Shown here piece after piece: positions 50,256 through 58,764 of a stretch of DNA of 64,000 bases (its first letter is position 1; each line of letters starts with the position of its first letter). Location: NCBI RefSeq assembly GCF_009193255.1, contig NZ_WACG01000005.1:124001-188000 (forward strand), given 5' to 3'. Origin of the DNA: Arthrobacter koreensis (lineage in GTDB: Bacteria; Actinomycetota; Actinomycetes; Actinomycetales; Micrococcaceae). The notes under the pieces were generated by a model. It ran no database searches. It saw nothing but the letters and a program-made list of their open reading frames with translations, and was not told the origin of the DNA. Position numbers and translations under genes: made by a program.

Positions 50256-51608
50256 ATGACCACCACCCACGCCCTGCCTGCGGGCGACGAAGTAGTCCAG
50301 AACCTGCCCTGGCGCTGGCGCGTCCAGGGAAAGATCTTCCTGATCGGCGGGCTGGGCTTTATGTTCGATGCCTGGGATGTGACGCTCAACGGCGTCCTGA
50401 TTCCGCTGCTCTCGCAGGAATGGAACCTTGTACCGGCGCAGGCCGCGTGGATCGGGACAGCGAACCTCCTGGGTATGGCCATAGGTGCGTTTCTGTGGGG
50501 TTCGATTGCAGACGCGATTGGCCGCAAGCAGGCTTTCACCGCCACTCTGCTGATCTTCTCGATCTTTACCGTGGCAGGGGCTTTCGCACCGGACATCGCC
50601 TGGTTCTGTGTGTTTAGGTTCCTCGCTGGAGTGGGGCTTGGCGGTTGCGTTCCCGTGGACTACGCCCTGGTGGGTGAGTTCACTCCGCGGAAGCAGCGTG
50701 GCCGGGTACTTACCGCCATGGACGGCTGGTGGCCGGTGGGTGCCGCGCTGTGCGGTGTCACTTCCGCCGTCATCATGGCGACCGTTGCGGACTGGCGCTG
50801 GACCATGCTGATCATGGTTATACCCGCGCTGCTGGTCTTTTGGGTCCGCCGCTCAGTGCCGGAGTCTCCGCTGTTCCTGGTCCGCAAGGGCCGCACCGAG
50901 GAAGCCAGCGCCGTCATCAATGACCTGATCAGGCGTACCGGAGGAACCCAGACCGAGTGGAGGCTTCCGGAGCCGGAGCCTGTGCAGAAGTTCTCCCTGA
51001 AGACCACCGGCGCTCAGCTAGCCGAACTTTGGAGGAGCAATCCGAAGTCCACGGTGACTGCGTGGTCCCTATTTGTGACGGTCCTGCTGGTCTACTACCT
51101 GGCGCTTCAGTGGATGCCGAAGATCCTCGTGGATGCGGGTTATGCCGAGTACAAGGCGTTCCTGACGACGTCCGGCATGGCTGCGGTGGGTCTGCTGGGT
51201 GTAGTGGCTGCCGCGCTGCTGGTGGAGCGCGTCGGCCGGAAGTGGCTGCTCGGAATCACTGGTCCGGCGGCTGCAGCTTCACTGGTTGTGGTGGCCCTGG
51301 TTGTTGATGTTCCTGCGGCTGCGACAACCTGGCTGCTCGTCTACGGCTTTGTGGTGCAGGTGGCCATTCCGGTGCTCTACACCTATGTGTCCGAGCTCTA
51401 CCCCACCCGGCTGCGTGCCAGCGGGTTTGGCTGGGCGTCCACGGCCTCCCGGGTTGGTGCCGGGTTTGGCCCCCTGTTGTTCGTTTCCGTGCTGTGGCCG
51501 TACCTTGGGCTGCCGCTGTCCTTCGCCGTCGCCGGATTGCTCGTGCTGGCTGCGGTGCTGTGGATGGCCAAGTTCTCGCCCGAGACCCGGGGCGCTGCGC
51601 TGGACTAG
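50256..51608 (+). CDS. MFS transporter
   Basis: A 450-residue 12-helix major facilitator protein. The signature loops are present: after helix 2 SIADAIGRKQAFT, between helices 4 and 5 ALVGEFTPRKQRGRVL, and VERVGRKWLLG after helix 8, as in metabolite:H+ symporters. FMFDAWDVTLNGVLIP in helix 1 resembles the organic-acid/aromatic branch. ATG 50256 is chosen (GGAAGG 11 nt upstream); an ATG at 50217 would add 13 residues. The 277-nt space before it holds both the purH and MFS upstream regions; no sure promoter is seen. Substrate unknown. Confidence 0.88.
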   Translation: MTTTHALPAGDEVVQNLPWRWRVQGKIFLIGGLGFMFDAWDVTLNGVLIPLLSQEWNLVPAQAAWIGTANLLGMAIGAFLWGSIADAIGRKQAFTATLLIFSIFTVAGAFAPDIAWFCVFRFLAGVGLGGCVPVDYALVGEFTPRKQRGRVLTAMDGWWPVGAALCGVTSAVIMATVADWRWTMLIMVIPALLVFWVRRSVPESPLFLVRKGRTEEASAVINDLIRRTGGTQTEWRLPEPEPVQKFSLKTTGAQLAELWRSNPKSTVTAWSLFVTVLLVYYLALQWMPKILVDAGYAEYKAFLTTSGMAAVGLLGVVAAALLVERVGRKWLLGITGPAAAASLVVVALVVDVPAAATTWLLVYGFVVQVAIPVLYTYVSELYPTRLRASGFGWASTASRVGAGFGPLLFVSVLWPYLGLPLSFAVAGLLVLAAVLWMAKFSPETRGAALD

Positions 51609-51657
51609 GGTTGCCGTGACCAGGGGCGCCGGCGGGTGGCTGGGCAGCGCGCAGTGC

Positions 51658-51679
51658 GCCAGCCTCGCGTGCGGCTGGC
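51658..51679. terminator. Possible terminator between convergent MFS and purN genes
   Basis: GCCAGCC and GGCTGGC form a 7-bp stem around an 8-nt loop directly before the purN stop codon on the plus coordinate, within the 71-nt convergent gap. No T tract; tentative. Confidence 0.35.
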
Positions 51680-52258
51680 TCAGAGCGCCGGGAGTCCCTC
51701 TTTGCTGATCTTCCGGAGGGTCTCGATCAGCAGCCGCCGTTCCTGCACCTTGATGCGCTCGTGCAGCGTCTCCTCGGTATCGCCGTCGAGCACCTCCACC
51801 GCTGCCTGCGCCAGGATCGGGCCCGTGTCCACACCGGCGTCGGCGATGTGGACCGTGCAGCCGGTGACCTTCACTCCGTAGGCGAGTGCATCCCGCACTC
51901 CGTGCGCACCGGGGAAAGACGGAAGCAGTGCCGGATGGGTGTTGACGTAGCGTCCCTCGAACGTGTCGATAAAGTGCTCATCCACAATGCGCATGAATCC
52001 GGAGGAAAGGACGACGTCGGGATTGTAGGATCCAACTTTCTCCGTCAGCGCACGGTTCCAGTCCGCACGGATCGGGTAATCCTTGAAGTTCACCACGAAC
52101 GTTTCGTGTCCGGCGGCGGCAGCACGTTCCACGCCGTAGGTTCCGGTCCTGTCGGCACCGACGGCGGCGATTTCGACGTCGAGCTCCCCCGCGGCGACGG
52201 CGTCAAGGACCGCCTGGAGGTTGGAGCCGGTGCCGGAAACCAGAGCAACAATTCGCAT
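51680..52258 (-). CDS. purN: Phosphoribosylglycinamide formyltransferase
   Basis: Transfers a formyl group from 10-formyl-THF to GAR in purine synthesis. The 192 residues show VALVSGTGSNLQAVLDA at the N-terminus, FMRIVDEHFIDTFEGRYVNTHPALLPSFPGAHGVRDAL-region signatures (catalytic Asn and His) and DAGVDTGPILAQAAVEV with the catalytic Asp. In many actinobacteria it lies directly before purH; here an MFS gene of opposite orientation separates them. It starts at ATG 52258, divergent from a small membrane protein gene. Confidence 0.96.
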   Translation of the reverse strand: MRIVALVSGTGSNLQAVLDAVAAGELDVEIAAVGADRTGTYGVERAAAAGHETFVVNFKDYPIRADWNRALTEKVGSYNPDVVLSSGFMRIVDEHFIDTFEGRYVNTHPALLPSFPGAHGVRDALAYGVKVTGCTVHIADAGVDTGPILAQAAVEVLDGDTEETLHERIKVQERRLLIETLRKISKEGLPAL

Positions 52259-52297
52259 GTGTCAACCTTAGGTCGAAGCGTCACCTAGGCTTAAACC

Positions 52298-52741
52298 ATG
52301 ACTAACGACGGCCCTGACGTACGCCCGCGACCGCCGTTTCCGCCGGCTACCCGCAAACCGGAGCCCACTGAGGCACAGTCGAAGGAAGCCCGTTCCTACA
52401 TGTGGGTGTTCATTGCCCTGCTGTTGGGAATGCTGCTCAGCTCGGACCTGATGCTGCCCTGGAAGCTGCTTCCGCTGATGCTGGGTATTGCGTCCGTCGT
52501 GGTTGGGATCATCACCCTGGTGAAGGTCATCCGGTTCGGTCTGGGCGCGTTTATGCGGATTGTGGTCTCGATGGGCCTGGCCGCGACTGCCTTCATGACC
52601 CTCGGGCTGGCTGCCCAGGTGGCTCTCTGGCCGCTTACCGCCAAGTACGAGACCTGTATGCAGTCCGCTCTGACTGTCCAGGCCACTGAGGCCTGCACCG
52701 AGGATTACCTGACTTTCGGCGGAATGCTTCCCCAGCCGTAG
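52298..52741 (+). CDS. Small membrane protein of unknown function
   Basis: A 147-residue protein without a family I recognise. After a polar, Pro-rich N-terminus (residues 1-33) come three hydrophobic helices at about 34-50, 53-75 and 85-112, then a short tail with two Cys (YETCMQSALT and EACTEDY) that could form a disulfide outside the cell. It is transcribed away from purN; the two starts are 39 nt apart and probably share a promoter region. Confidence 0.75.
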   Translation: MTNDGPDVRPRPPFPPATRKPEPTEAQSKEARSYMWVFIALLLGMLLSSDLMLPWKLLPLMLGIASVVVGIITLVKVIRFGLGAFMRIVVSMGLAATAFMTLGLAAQVALWPLTAKYETCMQSALTVQATEACTEDYLTFGGMLPQP

Positions 52742-52789
52742 CGGTCTTTCGTCGCTGAGCTGGTTTCCTGGGATTTCCGCAGCGGGCAG

Positions 52790-54100
52790 CTACACCTTTG
52801 AGGCCGCTTCCGGGCGCCGTGAGCGTTCACGTTCGAGCCATGGGCCCGCTGCGTAACCAATAACGACGCCGACGGCGACTTCCGCGGCGATCCAGATTCC
52901 GGTCCAGAGCGGGTCTGGTCCAATCTCGACGAATCTGCCGATGCCCAGTGAACCGCGTGCGATGAGTGCAGCTGCGGCTGCCAGGAGTCCTGACACCAGC
53001 CCAATGACGGCGCCAAGGCAGACTGTCGAAACGGAGGCTGTGAACCATCTGGCGTTGATCTTGATGGAGATCCACTCGTCGAAGTGGTTCTCGCCCTCGC
53101 GCAGGAACCACCATCCTGCCAGCACTCCTGCCGCGACGGGGATTAGCAGTGCTGCGTAGGCGTATTCGGACTGTCCGCTGGGCAGGGCCGCCAGTATCGG
53201 GACAGCAGGCAGTGGGCCTACTGTCGTTTCGAGTGGGCTGATGATGCTTCCCGTTCCGATGCTGAATCCTGCTCCGGATGCCCAGGCCAGGGTCCAGACC
53301 ACCAGGTTGGGTAGCAGTCCCAGCTGTGCAACGGTGACAACGATGCCTCCGATGATTCCGGCGTCGAGCTTCTGGTAGACGGTTGCTATCTCTGCCCAGC
53401 TCAGCGCCAGAGCCACTACCAGCAGGACTGCTGCGAGTCCGATTGCTGCCGTGATTCCCACGACTCCGGCCCGTATTGCTGCCCACAGGTAGGAACCGGC
53501 CCAGCGTGAGTGCTGGCTGGTTCTTGCTATCCAATCTGTGAGGTCCACTCCTATGAGCCGTACCCAGGAGCCCGCTTCCATCCGCGCTCCGATGATGACT
53601 CCGAGTCCTGCGGGGATGAGGGGTATCAGGCCTCCGGCCACGAGCGAGATGCTTACGTCCTCGTTTGCGGAGAAGTATGCCGCTGCTGTTCCCAGCAGGG
53701 CGTAAGTTCCAAGTGCTCCGAGCAGTGCCTGCCAGAGCTGGTCTGTGTAGCACGCCCGTGCGAGCCTGCGTCCTGCCCTCCAGCAGAGGAAGAAGGGTAT
53801 GAGTGTCAGGCCCAGTGGAATCAGGGACAGCAGTCCTCCCGATTCTTCCGGTCCCACTGTTCCTGCCGGGAAAGTCAGTGAGAGCGGCACCCCGTGCAGC
53901 AGTAGCCAGGCTTGCCCGCTTAGCCGTGCCAGTGAGGCGTAGTCCCGGTCTGAGAACCCGTTTGCTGCCCACACTCCGGTCAACGGCAGGATTACGACCA
54001 GGGCTGACAGAACGGCTGCCTGGCCGAGTTCGAACATTCCCTGCAGCCAGAGTGGCATGGGCAACACACCCGGTTTCTTCGGGCGTTTAAAGAGTTTCAT
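52790..54100 (-). CDS. DUF6350 family polytopic membrane protein
   Basis: A 436-residue protein with about ten transmembrane helices, recognised as DUF6350 from its pattern of helices, the LLLHGVPLSL segment near residue 70, and its place next to purN, where actinobacteria usually carry this family between sucCD and purN. No enzymatic motif is seen; function unknown. The C-terminal WLERERSRRPEAASKV is cytoplasmic. Upstream, where sucD is often found, there is instead a repeat-rich gap and an HNH gene. Confidence 0.85.
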   Translation of the reverse strand: MKLFKRPKKPGVLPMPLWLQGMFELGQAAVLSALVVILPLTGVWAANGFSDRDYASLARLSGQAWLLLHGVPLSLTFPAGTVGPEESGGLLSLIPLGLTLIPFFLCWRAGRRLARACYTDQLWQALLGALGTYALLGTAAAYFSANEDVSISLVAGGLIPLIPAGLGVIIGARMEAGSWVRLIGVDLTDWIARTSQHSRWAGSYLWAAIRAGVVGITAAIGLAAVLLVVALALSWAEIATVYQKLDAGIIGGIVVTVAQLGLLPNLVVWTLAWASGAGFSIGTGSIISPLETTVGPLPAVPILAALPSGQSEYAYAALLIPVAAGVLAGWWFLREGENHFDEWISIKINARWFTASVSTVCLGAVIGLVSGLLAAAAALIARGSLGIGRFVEIGPDPLWTGIWIAAEVAVGVVIGYAAGPWLERERSRRPEAASKV

Positions 54101-54206
54101 CGCTCTCTATCGTGCCATTCTGACGCGTCCGAGCTGTTGAGGGTGCGGGTGTGAGTCGAGGTTTGGGTTTGTTGTGGAGGGGCGACGCATGCGGTTAGCC
54201 CACGGA

Positions 54207-54360
54207 CAGAGGGGTGTTTGCCGGGGGGGTGTTGGAGGGGGTGTCCGTCGGAGGAACGTTGGAGGGGCCCCTCGGAGGGGTGTCCGTTGGGAGGGGTGTT
54301 TGCCGGAGGGCAGCCGACGAAGGGGGTGCCCGTCAGGGGGAGACCCGTCAGGGGGTACCC
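54207..54360. repeat. G-rich imperfect repeats in a 492-nt gene-free gap
   Basis: The plus strand carries imperfect direct repeats, including two copies of GAGGGGTGTTTGCCGG (near 54209 and 54291) and two of GGAGGGG(G)TGTCCGT (near 54234 and 54275), with runs of four to seven G. Some could form G-quadruplexes. The whole gap 54101-54592 has no gene I can support; an open minus-strand frame across it is Pro/Thr/His-rich repeat translation. Confidence 0.6.
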
Positions 54361-54592
54361 CCTGGCAGGAGCGGATCTTCGGCCGAGGGTCGTCAGTCGT
54401 GCCTCAGTTATCGCGGTGGCGCCTGATCCATCCCGGCGGCTGGGCCTCAGTTGCGCGTCTCTATGAGTGTGAGGCTCCCCCAACTGTGTGGCCCGCGAAT
54501 TGGAGTGCGGGGGCGGGTGGCACCAGGTTTTCCAAAGTAGAGGACTTAAAGGTGCCGCTCTATGGTCGCGCAGAAGGGCTGGATGTACGGGG

Positions 54593-56881
54593 CTAGAACG
54601 GAGGGGGCTCATCGTCCGAATGCTGGGTCTGGGGCCCGGGTCGGGGAGGCAGCTCCGGAAGCGTGCGCGTTGGCGGGTTCGGCTGGTAGTCCAGTGCTGG
54701 GTCGGTTGCGTAGGTTCGTCCGGTGGGTGAGTGCCATTCGATGGTTCCGGGTTCGGGTTGGCGTGCTGTCCAGTGGCCGAGGGTTTTGAACCGGTGGTGC
54801 TTAGGGCAGAGGTGTTCCAGGTTCGCGTGATCCGTGGGCCCGCCGCGGGAGAAGGGCTTGGTGTGATCGATCTCCGCGTGCGTGACGCTCACGGAGCAGC
54901 CGGGGAACCTGCAGGTGCCGTCCCGTGCCTGGAGCCAGCGTTTGAGTCCTGACGGGATCCGCCGTGTTCGTCCGACGGTGAGGATGTGCCCGGTGGCGGG
55001 GTCCTGGATCAGGGGTGTCCAGTGCAGGGCGTCGAGAATCATGGCCCGCGCTGTTTCTGCACTGATCGGTCCGTAGCCGTTGAGCTCCGCGGGGTTCTCG
55101 TCGAGTCCGGCGAGGGTGTCGGCGTTGATGAGGACCATGACCTCGGTGCGGACCGTTGACCGGTTCCGGTTCTGGGTGCGGTGCCGCTCTGCGCGGCGGG
55201 GTCTTCTGCCCGGTTGGGTGTTGCCCGCTGGGCCGCTACTAGGGTTGCCGTCCGGGTCGCCCGCCGTGCCGTTGTCCGGGTTGCCGTTCGGGTTGCCGTT
55301 CGCACCGGGAGCCGGGGCGGCGGTAGGGGTGGGAGCCGGGACGGGATCGGGATCTGGTTCGTTCGCGGTGATATCCGACCCGGGACGGGTGCCCGGCATT
55401 GCCGGTCCGGGAACGAGTGGTGCTCCTTTCATGTCTTTGGCACCGGGTGTTCCTTGGGCAGGCGGAGCCGCGGTCCTTGAAACCTCGGTGGGTGGTGTCG
55501 CGGCCTGGGCTTCCCGCATGCCGGTTGGTGGCTGGTTTTCGAGGAGCAGTTCGGTGAGGACGTCCGCGCGGAGCTGGTCCATGGTGCGGGGGTCCCCGGC
55601 ATGTTTGCCGGCTTTCGCTGCACCGGTCAGGGCGGCGAACATGGCCTGGCCTTTTTCTGCGGCGATGATCGCGCTGAGGCAGGACATGCCATCTGGCAGG
55701 GGTTGGAAGCTGACGCGTCGTTGGTTTTTGGCCTGGCGGTGCCGGACGGGGATCAGGTCCGGGAACCGTGATTCCCGCAGCCGCCGGGCACGGCGGCCGA
55801 ATCCGGCAGCGGTCCTTCCCTCGGCTGCCGCGAGCAGGTCGCGTTCGAACGCACCCCGGACGGTGAGCCCGGCTCCGGGCGCGGGATCGCGGGGGCCGTC
55901 CCCGTCAGCCTGTTCGTTCGATCCGTGGTCGCTGGGAGGTCCGGGTTGCGTATCAGGGTTTTCGAGTCCGAGGTCCAGTTGGCCGGCTTCCGCATCATCC
56001 GGTGCGCCGGGGCCTGCTGCTGGTGCTGTGCGACCGGGGGCGGTGCCGGCGGCTGGTTCTTCGAGGATATCGATGGGGAGGTTGTGGGTTTCGTCCAGGA
56101 TGATGCGGGCGTGCTGGAGGGCGATTTTCCCTTCGGCCAGACGGGCGAGAGTCTGGGGTACGTCGGTGCAGAGCCGGGTGGATTCGCTGATGAGCTGCAT
56201 AGCGGTCATGTGGGGGATGTTCAGGGCGGTGGAGGCTTCGGCCGCTGCGAGGCTCATGGCCAGTGCTGGTTCTTCGCGTCCGGATGCCTCGGTAATGTCC
56301 CTGGCGAAGAGTACTTCCAGGCGGGCGGCTACGCGGGCCTGCTGGGCCTGGGCCCAGGAGATGAGTATGCCCAGGCGCTGCAGCGTGGACACGGTTTCGT
56401 CATAGCCGAGGGTTTCGGGTCCGCGGAGGGATAGCTGTCCGGTGAATCCCTCAGGCAGCGGATCGGGATCGGTTGTGTCTGCCTGCCCGGGCTCGGCATG
56501 GAAGACAGCCACCGTGGGGAGCACAGCGCCGCGGTGCGGCTGTGAAGAGTCCCTTCCAGCAGGGCCTCCCGAGCCACCCGGGCCTCCGGGGCTGCCGACG
56601 TCGCCCAGGCTGGTGGAGCTGCCCGGGCCTCCCGGCCCGGCCCCGCCACCCGAGCCGCCCGATCCGCACGGACCATCCGAACCAGCAGGGCCGCCCGATC
56701 CGCACGGCCCATCCGAACCGCCCGACCCAGCCGAGTCACCCTTGCCGCCGGGACCAGCCGCACGTCCGGGACAGGGAGGGGAAAAGGAACCGGCAGAATC
56801 TCGTCCTGGTTCCGCACCCGGGGCACCCTCCTGCTCCCGGTCAGCTGACCGGGAAAACGGGGTGCCCGAGGAACGGTTCAT
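54593..56881 (-). CDS. DUF222 / HNH endonuclease domain protein with Gly-rich inserts
   Basis: A 762-residue member of the 13E12-like family, usually multi-copy in Arthrobacter and mycobacteria. Residues about 30-115 are collagen-like Gly/Pro/Ser repeats. The DUF222 region (about 145-560) is split by Pro/Gly/Asn linkers such as GNPNGNPDNGTAGDPDGNP. The C-terminal HNH nuclease is intact: CRFPGCSVSVTHAEIDHTKP, then GGPTDHANLEHLCPKHH with its metal-binding Cys and His. Function is unproved; mobile-element nuclease or DNA processing is possible. The start ATG 56881 follows a weak GGGG. Confidence 0.88.
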   Translation of the reverse strand: MNRSSGTPFSRSADREQEGAPGAEPGRDSAGSFSPPCPGRAAGPGGKGDSAGSGGSDGPCGSGGPAGSDGPCGSGGSGGGAGPGGPGSSTSLGDVGSPGGPGGSGGPAGRDSSQPHRGAVLPTVAVFHAEPGQADTTDPDPLPEGFTGQLSLRGPETLGYDETVSTLQRLGILISWAQAQQARVAARLEVLFARDITEASGREEPALAMSLAAAEASTALNIPHMTAMQLISESTRLCTDVPQTLARLAEGKIALQHARIILDETHNLPIDILEEPAAGTAPGRTAPAAGPGAPDDAEAGQLDLGLENPDTQPGPPSDHGSNEQADGDGPRDPAPGAGLTVRGAFERDLLAAAEGRTAAGFGRRARRLRESRFPDLIPVRHRQAKNQRRVSFQPLPDGMSCLSAIIAAEKGQAMFAALTGAAKAGKHAGDPRTMDQLRADVLTELLLENQPPTGMREAQAATPPTEVSRTAAPPAQGTPGAKDMKGAPLVPGPAMPGTRPGSDITANEPDPDPVPAPTPTAAPAPGANGNPNGNPDNGTAGDPDGNPSSGPAGNTQPGRRPRRAERHRTQNRNRSTVRTEVMVLINADTLAGLDENPAELNGYGPISAETARAMILDALHWTPLIQDPATGHILTVGRTRRIPSGLKRWLQARDGTCRFPGCSVSVTHAEIDHTKPFSRGGPTDHANLEHLCPKHHRFKTLGHWTARQPEPGTIEWHSPTGRTYATDPALDYQPNPPTRTLPELPPRPGPQTQHSDDEPPPF

Positions 56882-57345
56882 ACCCCAAGGCTCTCAGCTG
56901 CCACTGACATTCCGAGGCCAAAATCGGCCCTTTGCAGACCACAGGATTACCGGTAAATTACCCGCATTTCGTCCGCACCAAGGCTAGGTCTACGGGCACC
57001 CAACGAAAATAGCAGCCGATCACTTAAGGCTAGGTTGTGCGGGTCTCGGTGAGCTGCATCGGGGGCGCATCGGCGCAGCAATCGGACGTCTCACGGGCGT
57101 TGCGGCCAGCCTTTCAACCCGCACTGCTTCAAGCAGCTCGATCAGCGCCACGGAAGCTACCCCAAGCCCCGCCGAACCGGGCCAAACCGCAGAACCGGGC
57201 TTCGCCGTCGGGCATCACGCACGCAACCGCCAACCCCGGCAACGCGCCCGTCGACGCGACCACCGGAATCGTGTCCGTCGCCGAGTACCCGGCACCATTG
57301 AGGCCAGCACCGGAAACCGCCAGTGACGTCGATCCCCACCGGCGG
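56882..57345. other. 464-nt spacer without a supported gene
   Basis: Between the HNH start and the TauE/SafE stop I see no ribosome site linked to a credible frame. A plus-strand stretch at about 57040-57320 encodes Thr/Ser/Pro/Ala-rich segments (ASLSTRTASSSSISATEATP in one frame, then NPGNAPVDATTGIVSVAEYP in another), which looks like a decayed secreted or linker-rich gene with a frame change. AT-richer sequence around 56950-57030 may hold the HNH promoter. Confidence 0.35.
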
Positions 57346-58098
57346 TTACGCCATCAGGTCGACGATGCCCTTAGCCATGGCCGTACCGGCTCCGAGGAAG
57401 GCGATCACGATGACTGCGAAGCGCACGTGGTCGTCACGGATGTGCTTCTGCAGCACCTCTCCCGCATAGATGCCGCCAATGATCATGACACCGATCAACA
57501 CCCAGGCAAGGACACTGAACGGAGGCATCTGCCCTGGATCCATCGAGAGCTTTACGCTGAGCGTCACGATGGCGATGGTGACGAAAAACGGCTGAAGGGT
57601 CGCTGCAAACGGGCGTTGCGGCCACCGGGCCATCACGGCGTAGGCACTGACGGCCGGACCGCCAACACCGGCGACAGCGTTGGTCACTCCGGAGGCGAAA
57701 CCGGCGACCGCCTTGGCCGGGTTCCCGGTCACGACGACTGAGTTCCGGGCCAGGATCAGGGAAGCGCCCAGGGCGACGAGAACGATCGCACCCACAATCA
57801 CGGCCATCGGAGCTGCCGGCAAGTACACGGCAGCGATCGATGCGGGAATGCTTCCGATCACGGCGGGAAGTGTCAGCCACCGATACATGCTCCAGTCCAC
57901 GTCCTTCCAGACGCGGAACATAATCAGGAGCGAGGAAACCAGCCCGCACACATTCACCATCAGCACTCCGGCATGGGCGCCGAGGATAATCACCAGGAAC
58001 GGCGAAATCAGCAGCGCAAACCCCAGACCGGCGATCCGCTGGGCCAGCGCCCCGACAAAGATCGAAGCCAGCACAACAATCAACAGTCCCGTAGTCAC
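57346..58098 (-). CDS. TauE/SafE family membrane transport protein
   Basis: A 250-residue permease with seven or eight helices in two halves. The family repeats appear as AGLGFALLISPFLVIILG near residue 22 and AGFASGVTNAVAGVGGPAVSAYAV near 131. Relatives export sulfite, sulfoacetate or other anions. The start is GTG 58098 without a Shine-Dalgarno sequence; a TAGTGT box ends seven nt upstream, so the mRNA is probably leaderless. Substrate unknown. Confidence 0.9.
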   Translation of the reverse strand: MTTGLLIVVLASIFVGALAQRIAGLGFALLISPFLVIILGAHAGVLMVNVCGLVSSLLIMFRVWKDVDWSMYRWLTLPAVIGSIPASIAAVYLPAAPMAVIVGAIVLVALGASLILARNSVVVTGNPAKAVAGFASGVTNAVAGVGGPAVSAYAVMARWPQRPFAATLQPFFVTIAIVTLSVKLSMDPGQMPPFSVLAWVLIGVMIIGGIYAGEVLQKHIRDDHVRFAVIVIAFLGAGTAMAKGIVDLMA

Positions 58099-58104
58099 CC
58101 GAAC

Positions 58105-58114
58105 ACACTACGCT
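58105..58114. promoter_or_regulatory. Overlapping divergent -10 boxes for leaderless transcripts
   Basis: On the minus strand TAGTGT (58110-58105) lies six nt before the GTG at 58098; on the plus strand TACGCT (58109-58114) lies six nt before the ATG at 58121. The boxes share two base pairs. Six nt after a -10 box is where transcription should start, so both mRNAs would begin at their start codons. Neither gene has a ribosome site. Confidence 0.55.
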
Positions 58115-58120
58115 GGGGAT

Positions 58121-58750
58121 ATGGTTTCTCCCGATTCGGCACTCCGGACGGCTGACTGGCGCCGTCGCATGTTCGACATATACGCCCAGGTGCGGCACGC
58201 TGCGAGCGCCGGTTCTCCGTCGTCCGCACACGACCTGTGGCGCCGCGAACGGGACGAGCTGTTCGCGTCCCACCCTGCGTCGCCCCTCAGTGAGGGGGCC
58301 AAACAGTGCTTCACGGGACTCGCCGTCGCGCCCTATAATCCCGAACTGCGCTGCGAGGCGCCAATAGACGACGACGGCGCCGGACAACAGCTCGAAGTGC
58401 CCACCGGAACAGACGGAACCGTCTACTTCGAACGGCTCGGAACCGTTACGACGCCGATTGGCAGGCTGGCACTGTGGCGTCTGGCCACGTACGGGGGCGG
58501 TTTGTTCCTCCCACTGCGGGATGGATTGGCCGGTAAGCCCAACGGAACGTACGGCGGCGGCCGCTACCTGCTGGACACGATTAAGGGTGCGCACCTCGGC
58601 GAAGGGGCAGACGATTCCCTGGTTCTGGATTTCAACTTCCTCTACAACCCGTCGTGCGCCTACGACGAGCGCTGGGCCTGCCCCCTGCCGGGGCCTGATA
58701 ACCGGGTGGCGGAACCCGTGCTCGCAGGGGAACTGTATGCCGAGTACTAG
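58121..58750 (+). CDS. DUF1684 family protein
   Basis: A 209-residue protein of the DUF1684 family, recognised by the N-terminal WRRERDELFASHPASPLSE, the LWRLATYGGGLFLPLRDG segment, NGTYGGGRYL and the C-terminal VLDFNFLYNPSCAYDERWAC-PLPGPDNRV block. No signal peptide is visible, so it is probably cytoplasmic. Function unknown. ATG 58121 is chosen because the frame upstream belongs to the antisense of the permease gene and the probable transcript starts here. Confidence 0.88.
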   Translation: MVSPDSALRTADWRRRMFDIYAQVRHAASAGSPSSAHDLWRRERDELFASHPASPLSEGAKQCFTGLAVAPYNPELRCEAPIDDDGAGQQLEVPTGTDGTVYFERLGTVTTPIGRLALWRLATYGGGLFLPLRDGLAGKPNGTYGGGRYLLDTIKGAHLGEGADDSLVLDFNFLYNPSCAYDERWACPLPGPDNRVAEPVLAGELYAEY

Positions 58751-58764
58751 GTCCTGAGACCGGC

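Noticed and set aside
54097-54612. A minus-strand frame of 171 codons overlapping both the HNH stop and the DUF6350 start
   Set aside because: The overlaps look like an operon link, but the protein is Pro/Thr/His-rich repeat translation without hydrophobic core or ribosome site; I consider it chance.
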